Shown here: piece by piece, positions 8,512 through 16,080 of the stretch | How the letters are laid out: the number at the start of each line of letters is the position of its first letter | Numbering within the stretch: the first letter of the stretch is position 1 | The notes under the pieces: model-generated | What the model was told of the DNA's origin: nothing | Databases searched by the model: none | The model's input: only the letters and a program-made list of their open reading frames with translations | Origin: Vibrio penaeicida | GTDB lineage: Bacteria > Pseudomonadota > Gammaproteobacteria > Enterobacterales > Vibrionaceae | DNA: 64,000 nt | Direction of reading: 5' to 3' | Assembly: GCF_019977755.1 (NCBI RefSeq) | Contig: NZ_AP025144.1 | Coordinates: 1,364,001-1,428,000, forward strand | Program-made: the position numbers and the translations under genes

Positions 8512-9723
8512 TTAAAGGGTGATTGTTTTGTCTTTGAAGACCAGTTTTTCTATATGGCTTAAGTTGTTTTTACCGTCTCTGCGTTGTTGCTTGTCTTTAA
8601 TGGTAACTGAGCCGTCGCTATGCTTTTCGATTGTGTAAGCCGAAGCGTTTCCTGAAAAGAACACTTTGTTTGTTGCTGCGTTTCCAGTGATTTCATTGTC
8701 CATAGAATTGACGATTACATTCGAAGGATTCGATCCCGTTAATGTAATGTTTTTAAGGTATTGAGAATGGTGAGTATAGGGAACGGATTCGTTAAAACGT
8801 AAGCTAAAATCACCAGTAAAACTTCCATCAATTCGAGCATTGTATGTGAGGTAAGAGTGGAAGAATTTATTGTTCATTAATTCCGCACCAAGGGTGTCTT
8901 CCAGAGCAATTTCCTTACGGCTTTTTGCGGTATAAATTCCCCACATTCCATGCTTATTGCTTTCCGACCAAGCCCCCCATAGACCGTAGTAGGAATCAAT
9001 GACTGATGCGAGATATTCTTGTGACAGGCTGTTTTCTTCTGTCAGTTCATTTATCCAGTTTTTTTGGTCAATACCCCCTCCCCACAATCGGTGCGCTAAG
9101 GCGTAATATTGCGCTTGCCGTATTTCAGCTTGAAACGCTGGCAGTGCTCCCATGAACGTATCTTCTTGATCAATACCGATTCCGCAGTCGTGAACCAAGT
9201 GCAGAATTTCTTCAAATGTCGCGTCGCGGTGGTCGTAGTTTTGATTGATATACCATTTGTGCCCTTCAACTTGGATTTCATTTTGGTACAGCGGTTGACC
9301 ACCTAAATCCGAGGCAGGGTTAGAACCATCGTCCTCACCATTCAGAAGCAAGAGTACTGCATTGTTATCTGCCATTTTGTTGGCGACTTGGGTTTTGTCT
9401 GATCCAAACTGTGAATTGAGGAGAGGGGTTAAGTAATGCTCTAACACCGATCTCGCACGAACAATTTGATTGTCTGATAGCTCGTTTTGCGCGATCAGGT
9501 GTATTGCCTTTCCATTTGGCGCAAGTACTTTTGTGTAGCGATTGAATTTCATTTCAATGCTGTAGGTTTCTGAAAGTGTGTCGGGTACATCTTCAATTCC
9601 TAGGCTTTTTGTTTCTTCAGAAAGAGGAATAAAAGCGGCAGAGGCATTACTTGTGCTGTTACAGCCAGTTAAGTTAAACGTGATGGATGTGGCAAGCAAA
9701 CTAGTAAGAACGAAACGCTTCAT
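8512..9723 (-). CDS. Lipoprotein of unknown function, RTX-like C-terminal tail
   Basis: A 403-residue protein with a lipobox (LTGC, Cys21). The middle contains a His/acid cluster, EEILHLVHDCG (residues 171-181), which could bind metal but is not a standard HExxH zincin motif. The last 100 residues look like the beta-strand tail of peroxidase- or RTX-type secreted proteins: YTIEKHSDGSVTIKDKQ, then NNLSHIEKLVFKDKTI. I do not recognise the family. It sits alone between the inositol left arm and the DUF2975/HTH pair, with no visible link to inositol metabolism. Confidence 0.75.
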   Translation of the reverse strand: MKRFVLTSLLATSITFNLTGCNSTSNASAAFIPLSEETKSLGIEDVPDTLSETYSIEMKFNRYTKVLAPNGKAIHLIAQNELSDNQIVRARSVLEHYLTPLLNSQFGSDKTQVANKMADNNAVLLLLNGEDDGSNPASDLGGQPLYQNEIQVEGHKWYINQNYDHRDATFEEILHLVHDCGIGIDQEDTFMGALPAFQAEIRQAQYYALAHRLWGGGIDQKNWINELTEENSLSQEYLASVIDSYYGLWGAWSESNKHGMWGIYTAKSRKEIALEDTLGAELMNNKFFHSYLTYNARIDGSFTGDFSLRFNESVPYTHHSQYLKNITLTGSNPSNVIVNSMDNEITGNAATNKVFFSGNASAYTIEKHSDGSVTIKDKQQRRDGKNNLSHIEKLVFKDKTITL

Positions 9724-9880
9724 TTTGGTATCCCGCTGTGCACTTCGTCAGAGGCGAAGTGTTGGCTATGTGGTTATATCAGTAGATCTTAGCATTTCAT
9801 GAATTAATCGTGTGTTGGGTAAGCGAATGTAAGGGTGAGTCTTCTAACTTTCTCCCCAGTATTTCTTATTCTTAAAGAGT

Positions 9881-9909
9881 ATTAAATTATCGTTTTTCGA
9901 TAATTTAAT
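9881..9909. promoter_or_regulatory. 12-bp inverted repeat, candidate operator of the HTH/DUF2975 pair
   Basis: ATTAAATTATCG and CGATAATTTAAT are perfect inverted copies separated by TTTTT, ending 36 bases before the start of the DUF2975 gene. The position and symmetry suit autoregulation by the small HTH protein encoded just downstream. Confidence 0.5.
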
Positions 9910-9945
9910 GTTGATCTTCGATTCTTTACGATTTAGTATGCGCTT

Positions 9946-10518
9946 ATGCAATCAGATGAGATTCACCTAATGTCAAAGATCCAAAATCAAAGCCGCCGCG
10001 TGCGAATTCTATTTCAATGTTTGTTTGTATTAACGCCTATTATGGTTTGTTACTACTGGCTAACGGTGGAGACGCCGTATGACTTTTTAACCTCAATGGG
10101 CATCATTGAAATGAGCTTCAAGACTAATGATTTCACCTCCTTACCTTTGTCTATCAGCACCCGGGTATACATAATGATCGCGAGTTTGATGTTGTGCAGC
10201 ATTATTATGTATGCGCTGACGCTGTTAATCCGGCTGTTCAAGAACTACGAACGCGATGAAATCTTTTCGTTGGAGAATGCCAATTACTACCAAAAGCTCG
10301 GCTACAGCTTGTTTTACTGGGTTGGTGGTTCGCTCATTTATGGCGCAGCAACATCAGTGATTCTGTCGTTCAACAACACACCTGGTAAACGTATGTTGTC
10401 GGTAACTTTTGAAGGTCTGGATTTGCTGACGCTTATGTTTGGCTTTATCGTGGTGATCATTTCTTGGGTAATGAAAGAAGGTCATGCACTTGCAGACGAA
10501 AACCGCCATACCATTTAA
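9946..10518 (+). CDS. DUF2975 membrane protein
   Basis: A 190-residue protein with four predicted transmembrane helices (about 25-45, 70-95, 125-145 and 160-180) and a short cytoplasmic FKNYERDEIFSLENANYYQKLG loop typical of DUF2975 proteins. The start could also be the ATG at 9970; neither has a good ribosome site. The gene is followed 9 bases later by a small XRE-type regulator. DUF2975 and YozG-like HTH genes commonly travel together, the HTH protein probably controlling the pair. The membrane partner's function is unknown. Confidence 0.85.
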   Translation: MQSDEIHLMSKIQNQSRRVRILFQCLFVLTPIMVCYYWLTVETPYDFLTSMGIIEMSFKTNDFTSLPLSISTRVYIMIASLMLCSIIMYALTLLIRLFKNYERDEIFSLENANYYQKLGYSLFYWVGGSLIYGAATSVILSFNNTPGKRMLSVTFEGLDLLTLMFGFIVVIISWVMKEGHALADENRHTI

Positions 10519-10527
10519 GGGCTTATC

Positions 10528-10743
10528 ATGACGATTTGTATTAATTTAGATGTAATGATGGCCAAAAGGAAAATGCGATTAAAGACGCTGGCTCAAGAAG
10601 TGGGGATTACCGAAGCTAATTTGTCGGTGTTAAAGAATGGCAAAGCAAAAGCCGTACGTTTTTCAACGTTAGAAAAGTTGTGTGAAGTACTTGAATGCCA
10701 ACCGGGTGATATCTTGGAGTATCAAGCAGAGCAATCAGAGTGA
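10528..10743 (+). CDS. YozG-like small HTH (Cro/C1 family) regulator
   Basis: A 71-residue protein that is essentially one helix-turn-helix domain: TLAQEVGITEANLSVLKNGKAKAVRFSTLEKLCEVLECQPGDILEY. It matches the YozG-like Cro/C1 family. It is the second gene of an operon with the DUF2975 membrane protein. The perfect inverted repeat at 9881-9909 is a plausible target. No antitoxin-style toxin partner is visible, so a toxin-antitoxin reading is not supported. Confidence 0.9.
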   Translation: MTICINLDVMMAKRKMRLKTLAQEVGITEANLSVLKNGKAKAVRFSTLEKLCEVLECQPGDILEYQAEQSE

Positions 10744-10773
10744 TTTTCTAAGGTCGCAGGAAGGTTGGACAAA

Positions 10774-10807
10774 AATAAAGGCGTGATGGGATATTCACGC
10801 CTTTATT
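10774..10807. terminator. Bidirectional terminator
   Basis: A 13-bp inverted repeat (AATAAAGGCGTGA / TCACGCCTTTATT) with an 8-base loop between the convergent HTH gene and the leftward inositol operon. A/T tracts on both sides let it serve both strands. Confidence 0.85.
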
Positions 10808-10845
10808 GTCTGACTGGGTATACGCCATTCAGCGCGACAAACATC

Positions 10846-12006
10846 TTAGGAGGTTAGCGCAACCCATTGGCTGTCTGAATCTCTTGAGTTTAATGCCGCA
10901 AACACAAAAGCCATACCTTCAGCACCTTCTTCCACACGAGGATATTCAAGGCACAGTGGGTTAGGTTCCTCTCCCGATTCCAGTGCCACAATGTGATTCG
11001 CCAAATCAAAATACAAATTAGCGAATGCTTCTCGATAGCCCTCCGGATGCCCAATAGCAACATGAGATACTCTTTGTGCTTCAGGCAATAATCCTTTACC
11101 CCCTTTGGTTAAGGTATATGCAGGTGCATCTAACGGTCTAACAAGTAATTCATTGGGCTGTTCTTGGTTCCACTCTATGCCACCTTTTGTACCATAAATC
11201 GTGAAACTCAAGCCATGTACGCCACCAGCTGCAGCTTGAGTGACAAATAGCTGACCTCGCGCACGATTTGAATATCGCAATTGCACTCCACAATAATCGT
11301 CTGCTTGACGCCCATCCACCAAGGCAGTGACATCAGCACTGATTTTTTCAGGGATCATTCCTGACACATAACTAAGCAAGTGATAGCTGTGGGTTGCGAT
11401 ATCGCCCAGTATCAATGAAGGACCTGCTAACTCAGGTTTCATGTGCCAATTAGACTCATCAAGTTCGCTGGGCGTTAGCTCAGCCAAATGCCCTTGGATA
11501 TAGTTGCTTTGAAGCATTTTTATATCGCCAATGACACCATTTTTTATCATGGCGCGTGCTTGGCGTACCATGGCATAGCCCGTGTAGCCGTATGCAACGC
11601 AATAACACTTCTTACTTTGCTTGGCTTTGGCAACAAGATGGTTTGCTTCTTCTTCGTTCATTGTGAGCGGTTTCTCACACATTACATGAAAACCCATTTC
11701 TAGAGCTTGAATGGACAAGGCGTAATGAGTGTTGTTGGGCGTCATAATCGCAATCACATCTGCACCATCTGCTCGGCTTTGTTCCTGAGAAAATAACGCA
11801 TCAGGCGAAGCGTATCCTCGAAAGCCCAAAGATTCAGCGGCTTTCAAAGAACGGTCTGGGTTCGAAGAAAAAACACCGGCCACCACTTCAAATTCTTCGT
11901 GCATAGTGGCAGCACTTCGGTGAATAGACCCGATAAACGAATCGGGACCTCCACCAATCACAGCAAGCCTTAACCTTCGTCCAAGTTTTTGTATCGAGAG
12001 GCTCAT
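10846..12006 (-). CDS. Gfo/Idh/MocA family oxidoreductase, last gene of the iolD operon
   Basis: A 386-residue NAD(P)-dependent oxidoreductase. The N-terminal Rossmann motif is VIGGGPDSFIG, the catalytic lysine lies in CEKPL, and the C-terminal alpha/beta domain contains GDIATHSYHL. It is closest within the window to the oxidoreductase at 14889-16070 (shared GYTGYAMVRQAR / GYTGHVMVQQAR and GPSxIxGDxxTH), not to IolG. Such paralogues in inositol clusters handle other isomers (scyllo-, D-chiro-) or keto-inositol reduction. The isomer cannot be read here. It is separated from the aldolase gene by 103 bases containing a tandem repeat. Confidence 0.87.
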   Translation of the reverse strand: MSLSIQKLGRRLRLAVIGGGPDSFIGSIHRSAATMHEEFEVVAGVFSSNPDRSLKAAESLGFRGYASPDALFSQEQSRADGADVIAIMTPNNTHYALSIQALEMGFHVMCEKPLTMNEEEANHLVAKAKQSKKCYCVAYGYTGYAMVRQARAMIKNGVIGDIKMLQSNYIQGHLAELTPSELDESNWHMKPELAGPSLILGDIATHSYHLLSYVSGMIPEKISADVTALVDGRQADDYCGVQLRYSNRARGQLFVTQAAAGGVHGLSFTIYGTKGGIEWNQEQPNELLVRPLDAPAYTLTKGGKGLLPEAQRVSHVAIGHPEGYREAFANLYFDLANHIVALESGEEPNPLCLEYPRVEEGAEGMAFVFAALNSRDSDSQWVALTS

Positions 12007-12071
12007 ATTCTTTCCTTTTATCAGCTAGGAGAAAGGTGCGTACACGTGAGTTCTGCGCAAAAATAGTTTAT

Positions 12072-12133
12072 TCCGGAGCAAGAAAAATCTAGTCTGGAGC
12101 AAGAAGAGCCTAGTCTGGCGCAAGAAGAGATAG
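12072..12133. repeat. Three 21-bp tandem repeats across the aldolase stop codon
   Basis: Units start at 12072, 12093 and 12114 (last unit 20 bp), consensus TCTGGAGCAAGAAGAGCCTAG. Read on the minus strand they repeat the last codons of the aldolase, each ending in an in-frame stop: LLAPD-stop, ALLAPD-stop, IFLAPE-stop. Confidence 0.85.
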
Positions 12134-12940
12134 CACGCGCACAACTTCTTCTTGAAGTGTAGGTATTGCAGCCAGAGCGAATCGACTTCTATCGAAATGT
12201 AAGTCTTCCTTCATCAACGCACGAACTTTGCACCCCATTGCCATCCTAAGTGTGGTCCCTACATTAAATTTTGCCACTCGGGTCCTTTTGAGCTTTTGTA
12301 GATCATCAGGGTGAATTCCTGAAGTGCCGTGTATGACCAAAGGAATTGGCATGTCTTCTTCAATGTCTTGCAAACGCTTAAAATCAATAGGGCTGTCTGC
12401 TCGCATTTTACGGTGCACATTTCCAACGGATACCGCTAACGCATCGACGCCACTCTCTTTAGCGTACTGCCAAGCCTCGTTTGCTGAGGTGATAATTGAC
12501 TGAATGTGATCTCGACCTTCTTCATAGGGTACGGATCCTAGCTCTCCTTCTAAAGAAACACCCAGTGACTTAGCCACTTTTGCTACTTGTTGGGTACGCG
12601 CCAAATTTTCTGAAAAAGGCAATTGAGAACCATCAAACATAACGGAGCTGAAACCCGCATGCATCGCCTGGTACACGATCGATTCTTCATAGCAATGATC
12701 AAGATGAACAACGACGGGAACTTGGCTTTTCTTGGCGATAGGAACCAGCATTCCTGCCATCACATCTACGCCAGCCAGATCCACCATGTCTTTATTAACG
12801 GCAAGGATTACAGGTCGGTTAATGGCTTCCGCTCCTTGCACAATCGCGATAGCTTCTTCGATTCCAAACACATTGCAGCAAGCGATAGCGCCTGAGCTAT
12901 CGGCCGCTTGAGGAAGTATCTCATTGAGTGATACGAGCAT
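12110..12940 (-). CDS. iolJ: Class II ketose-bisphosphate aldolase, IolJ-like
   Basis: A 276-residue zinc-dependent aldolase of the fructose-bisphosphate/tagatose family. Zinc and catalytic positions are visible: D81-H82 (HLDHCY), E133 (EGELG), H176 (VGNVHRKM) and H204 (VIHGTSG), with the phosphate-binding FNVGTT stretch near 225. In this operon it most likely cleaves 2-deoxy-5-keto-gluconate-6-phosphate to dihydroxyacetone phosphate and malonate semialdehyde. The same reaction is expected from the DUF2090 domain of the fused kinase at 30953, so the step is duplicated. The gene starts 17 bases after iolB copy 2. Confidence 0.85.
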   Translation of the reverse strand: MLVSLNEILPQAADSSGAIACCNVFGIEEAIAIVQGAEAINRPVILAVNKDMVDLAGVDVMAGMLVPIAKKSQVPVVVHLDHCYEESIVYQAMHAGFSSVMFDGSQLPFSENLARTQQVAKVAKSLGVSLEGELGSVPYEEGRDHIQSIITSANEAWQYAKESGVDALAVSVGNVHRKMRADSPIDFKRLQDIEEDMPIPLVIHGTSGIHPDDLQKLKRTRVAKFNVGTTLRMAMGCKVRALMKEDLHFDRSRFALAAIPTLQEEVVRVLSLLAPD

Positions 12941-12957
12941 TTTGTTTTCTCTCCCTT

Positions 12958-13815
12958 TTATTTGAACTTCGCGACCATGTCTTTAATACCTGGAATGGTT
13001 TCCACTTGGTATTCATGGTTGGGGTCGAAAAATTGCACCAAAGATTTGCTTGTTTCGCCTACGATAATGGTGAAGTAATACATTTCATAACCCGGTGCGG
13101 CCACGCTTGGGTGATAGCCTTTGTCTATCGCGATCACACTGCCTGTTTTAACGTGATAAACCGGTCCTTGATCATCATGGTGTTCATATAAAAACTGCGC
13201 ACCAAAGCCATGTCCGGGGTTGAAACGGAATTGGTAAACTTCTTCATAACGGCTTTCAGTAGGGAGCCTATCTTCATCGTGTTTATGTGGTGGAAATCCT
13301 GACCAGCCTCCGGCACCAACGGTGAAGAGTTCGCTCACAAGCAAGCGCCCACGGTTGTCGGCGTTTTTTTGACCAAGGATGTGTTTGATTTTTCGGTGAG
13401 TTTTTGTGTCGTCGCTGCCATATTGCACTTTGTCTACGTCATCAGGCGTGACAGCAAAAGGCTCGAGTTCGGGGCGATCTTCATCGCCGTAGTATCCGCC
13501 AGCAATCAGTACATCAGCAGAGTCGCTCATACAGGTAATGTTGGCTGTTGATCCAACGGGTACATAGACAGCGGAAGGGTCGCCTTCCCAAACCGAATTT
13601 CGTTTTCCTACGCCCGGAAACGACTTCTCGTTTACCGATATGTCACAAGTTCCTCCTGCTAACACAACCACACTTTCATAGTTATCTAAGCTGTATTGGT
13701 AGGATTCACCCTGTTTCAACGAGACTGGGTTGAAGTAACACAACGGGGTCGTGTCATCATTAATATCAATGACGGGTTCGTTTTTGTTGTTAAACGGTGG
13801 AATATGCTTACCCAT
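12958..13815 (-). CDS. iolB: 5-deoxy-glucuronate isomerase IolB (copy 2, divergent)
   Basis: A 285-residue IolB-family bicupin. Metal ligands are conserved: H177 and H179 (PPHKHD), E191 or E192 and H235 (DKGYHPS). Between these it differs strongly from copy 1: EEVYQFRFNPGHGF replaces EETYYHRLNPEQGF, and the N-terminal half is barely alignable by eye. It may be specialised for the product of another inositol isomer or simply be an older paralogue. It overlaps the end of iolC by 8 bases, implying translational coupling within the iolD operon. Confidence 0.9.
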   Translation of the reverse strand: MGKHIPPFNNKNEPVIDINDDTTPLCYFNPVSLKQGESYQYSLDNYESVVVLAGGTCDISVNEKSFPGVGKRNSVWEGDPSAVYVPVGSTANITCMSDSADVLIAGGYYGDEDRPELEPFAVTPDDVDKVQYGSDDTKTHRKIKHILGQKNADNRGRLLVSELFTVGAGGWSGFPPHKHDEDRLPTESRYEEVYQFRFNPGHGFGAQFLYEHHDDQGPVYHVKTGSVIAIDKGYHPSVAAPGYEMYYFTIIVGETSKSLVQFFDPNHEYQVETIPGIKDMVAKFK

Positions 13816-14899
13816 GACACGACTCCTTGTTGGTTAGCAGTGAAAATTGAGGGGAAAATGGGTGATTTTGTGATTGCATGAATTCAAGCAGCTCAGGTAA
13901 TGTCGACATCGCATCAGAACAGGTATTCCCAGTCACATTAATGGCGGCATTTGCACTGCCCATAGCGACGCAGTCTTGCAGGGGCTGCCCATGCAATAGC
14001 CCAAAAATCAATGCGCCTGCAAAAGCGTCTCCTGCTCCGTACGGCTTTTTCGCAACCACATTGAATATGCCTTGGGTTGTGCTGGTGAGATTTTTGTTGC
14101 TGTCGGAACCAAAGATTCTGCACCCATTTTCACCCGCTTTCGCAACCACCAATTCGGCTTGTTTGCATAAAACCTGGGCGGCAATGAGTGCCATCTCTTC
14201 GCTGTCTTTATGGTGAAGCGCACTGCCTTGCATAACTTGATACTCTTCTTCGTTCCCGATGACGACATCACTTATCGATGAGGCTTTTTGGTAACAATCG
14301 GCAGCTTCTTCTGCGCTCTCCCACGAATAAGCGCGATAATCTAAGTCGAGTACGACCTTACAGCCATGCGCTTTGGCTAACTTCATCGCTCGTAAAGTCG
14401 ATTCACGGGAAGGAGATTGCGACAGTGCCGTGCCTGATACAATCAGAGCTCGAACATCTGAAAAATCAACGGTATCGACGTGATCAAAATTCAGGGCGAG
14501 GTCCGCAGCTAGATTTCGGTATATGACCACTTCAGGGTTAGGATCAAACTCAGCCAACGCGAGGCTGGTTCGATATTCTCCCTGAACGGCAAATAAATAC
14601 GTTGTGCCGATGGAATGTGTATCTAGCGTGTCTTTTACGTATTGCCCAACCCCATCTTCTGATACGCAACTTAAAACCGAAGAATGCGCTCCCAGTTTAG
14701 ACAGTGCAAAAGCGATATTCGCAGGAGAGCCGCCTACGGCTTTGTGGAAGGTTGATGTGCTTCCTAGAGTTGCTCCGAAGTCATTGGCATACAGATCCAT
14801 GCCTGCTCGTCCGAGGCAAAGTGCATCGATAGGGCGATTATAATGTTCGGTCCAATCACTTAAACGTATTTCATTTTTGGGGTTGGTATTAGTTGTCAT
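13808..14899 (-). CDS. iolC: 5-dehydro-2-deoxygluconokinase IolC (stand-alone copy)
   Basis: A 363-residue PfkB-family sugar kinase that phosphorylates 2-deoxy-5-keto-gluconate. The N-terminal LCLGRAGMDLYAND and GGSPANIAFALSKLG (substrate/lid region) and the C-terminal ATP/anion-hole motif GAGDAF (288-293, D291 catalytic) are visible. Unlike the second kinase in this region it lacks the DUF2090 extension. It overlaps the upstream oxidoreductase by 11 bases and iolB copy 2 by 8 bases, so the operon is tightly coupled. Confidence 0.92.
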   Translation of the reverse strand: MTTNTNPKNEIRLSDWTEHYNRPIDALCLGRAGMDLYANDFGATLGSTSTFHKAVGGSPANIAFALSKLGAHSSVLSCVSEDGVGQYVKDTLDTHSIGTTYLFAVQGEYRTSLALAEFDPNPEVVIYRNLAADLALNFDHVDTVDFSDVRALIVSGTALSQSPSRESTLRAMKLAKAHGCKVVLDLDYRAYSWESAEEAADCYQKASSISDVVIGNEEEYQVMQGSALHHKDSEEMALIAAQVLCKQAELVVAKAGENGCRIFGSDSNKNLTSTTQGIFNVVAKKPYGAGDAFAGALIFGLLHGQPLQDCVAMGSANAAINVTGNTCSDAMSTLPELLEFMQSQNHPFSPQFSLLTNKESCHG

Positions 14900-16070
14900 C
14901 GTAGCTCACCCATATTGCGCCTTTATCGGCAGACTCAACACAGGACTCGACAAACTTAACGCCACTGATACCTGCATCAATATCTGGATACCAATGGGTG
15001 GAAAGAAAGTCGGTGTCTTTGCGTTCAAAGGCGTCTATAGCCAAGGCATAGCGGTGGTAAAGATTTGCCCACGATTCAAAGAATCCCTCACCATGACCTC
15101 CTCCAATACGCGAACTGCTCACACCAGCCGCGTCGTTATGAAGGTATGGCATTCCTCGCTCCATGACTTGCGCAGGTTGCCCTTGAATTTCATAACGCAA
15201 TTGGTTCGGATATTCATCCCACCATTCTATGCTGGCTTTTTCACCGACAATGCGGATTTTTTGCTGATGCATCGATCCTGCGTTTATTGCACTTGCCCAC
15301 ATAGTGCCTGTCGCGCCATTGTCGAAATTCATAATGACGTGCGCGTTATCTTCGAGTGGCGAGCGCGATTCAATGAAAGATTGCCTAGCACATAAAAGGG
15401 ACGTCACTTTTAACCCCGTGATCAGTTCCGCTAAGTAAAAAACATGAGTGCCGCAATCTCCAATGATAAAGCTTGGTCCTGAAACTTCAGGGTTCATGCG
15501 CCATTTTGCTCCGGGGGAGTTTTTTTCCACTTCTACGTTGTGGTACCCGTGGGCAAACTGCATTTGAATAACACGAACTGCGCCGATATCACCCCTATGC
15601 ACCATTTCACGCGCCTGCTGAACCATCACATGGCCGGTATAGCCATACATAACAGCCAACATGCGATTATTTTGATGGGCTATCGCTTTAAGCTCTTCTG
15701 CTTCAGTGGCATGAAAAGTCACAGGTTTCTCACAAATCACGTGCAGCCCAGCTTCTAATGCCGCTTTGGCTATTTCGTAGTGCGTTGCGTTTGGCGTTGC
15801 AATGGAGACGGCTTGAATACCATTTTCTTTTTTGGCTTCTTCTTCGAACATCACCTTATAGCTGGGGTAGCATCGGTCTTTTTCTAAGCCTAGGTTGGTA
15901 CCAAAGTCTATGCAGCGCTGGTGGTCAATATCTAATGCACCAGCTACAAATTGAAACAGACGATCCCGAGCGGCAGCTGCACGATGAGAATGACCAATTT
16001 CACTGCCTCGCCCACCCCCAATGAGCCCCCAACGAATGGGGGTGTCAAAGTGTTTTTCTTCATTAAACAT
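14889..16070 (-). CDS. Gfo/Idh/MocA family oxidoreductase, second gene of the iolD operon
   Basis: About 393 residues from the ATG at 16070, chosen because AGGAG (overlapping the iolD stop) precedes it; an upstream extension has no ribosome site. The Rossmann motif is GLIGGGRGSEIG, the catalytic lysine lies in CEKPV, and GDCGTHVFYL carries the Asp/His pair. It resembles the oxidoreductase at 10846 more than IolG. Its likely role is a dehydrogenase for an inositol isomer or keto-inositol, feeding IolE. Starting 10 bases after iolD, it is certainly co-transcribed. Confidence 0.87.
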   Translation of the reverse strand: MFNEEKHFDTPIRWGLIGGGRGSEIGHSHRAAAARDRLFQFVAGALDIDHQRCIDFGTNLGLEKDRCYPSYKVMFEEEAKKENGIQAVSIATPNATHYEIAKAALEAGLHVICEKPVTFHATEAEELKAIAHQNNRMLAVMYGYTGHVMVQQAREMVHRGDIGAVRVIQMQFAHGYHNVEVEKNSPGAKWRMNPEVSGPSFIIGDCGTHVFYLAELITGLKVTSLLCARQSFIESRSPLEDNAHVIMNFDNGATGTMWASAINAGSMHQQKIRIVGEKASIEWWDEYPNQLRYEIQGQPAQVMERGMPYLHNDAAGVSSSRIGGGHGEGFFESWANLYHRYALAIDAFERKDTDFLSTHWYPDIDAGISGVKFVESCVESADKGAIWVSYDDN

Positions 16071-16080
16071 CTGGCTACTC

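Noticed and set aside
8512..9723. HExxH metallopeptidase
   Set aside because: The cluster reads EEILHLVHD, which does not fit HExxH or HxxEH.
10528..10743. HTH gene as an antitoxin
   Set aside because: The neighbour is a four-helix DUF2975 membrane protein, not a toxin, and the pair is a known regulator/membrane-protein module.
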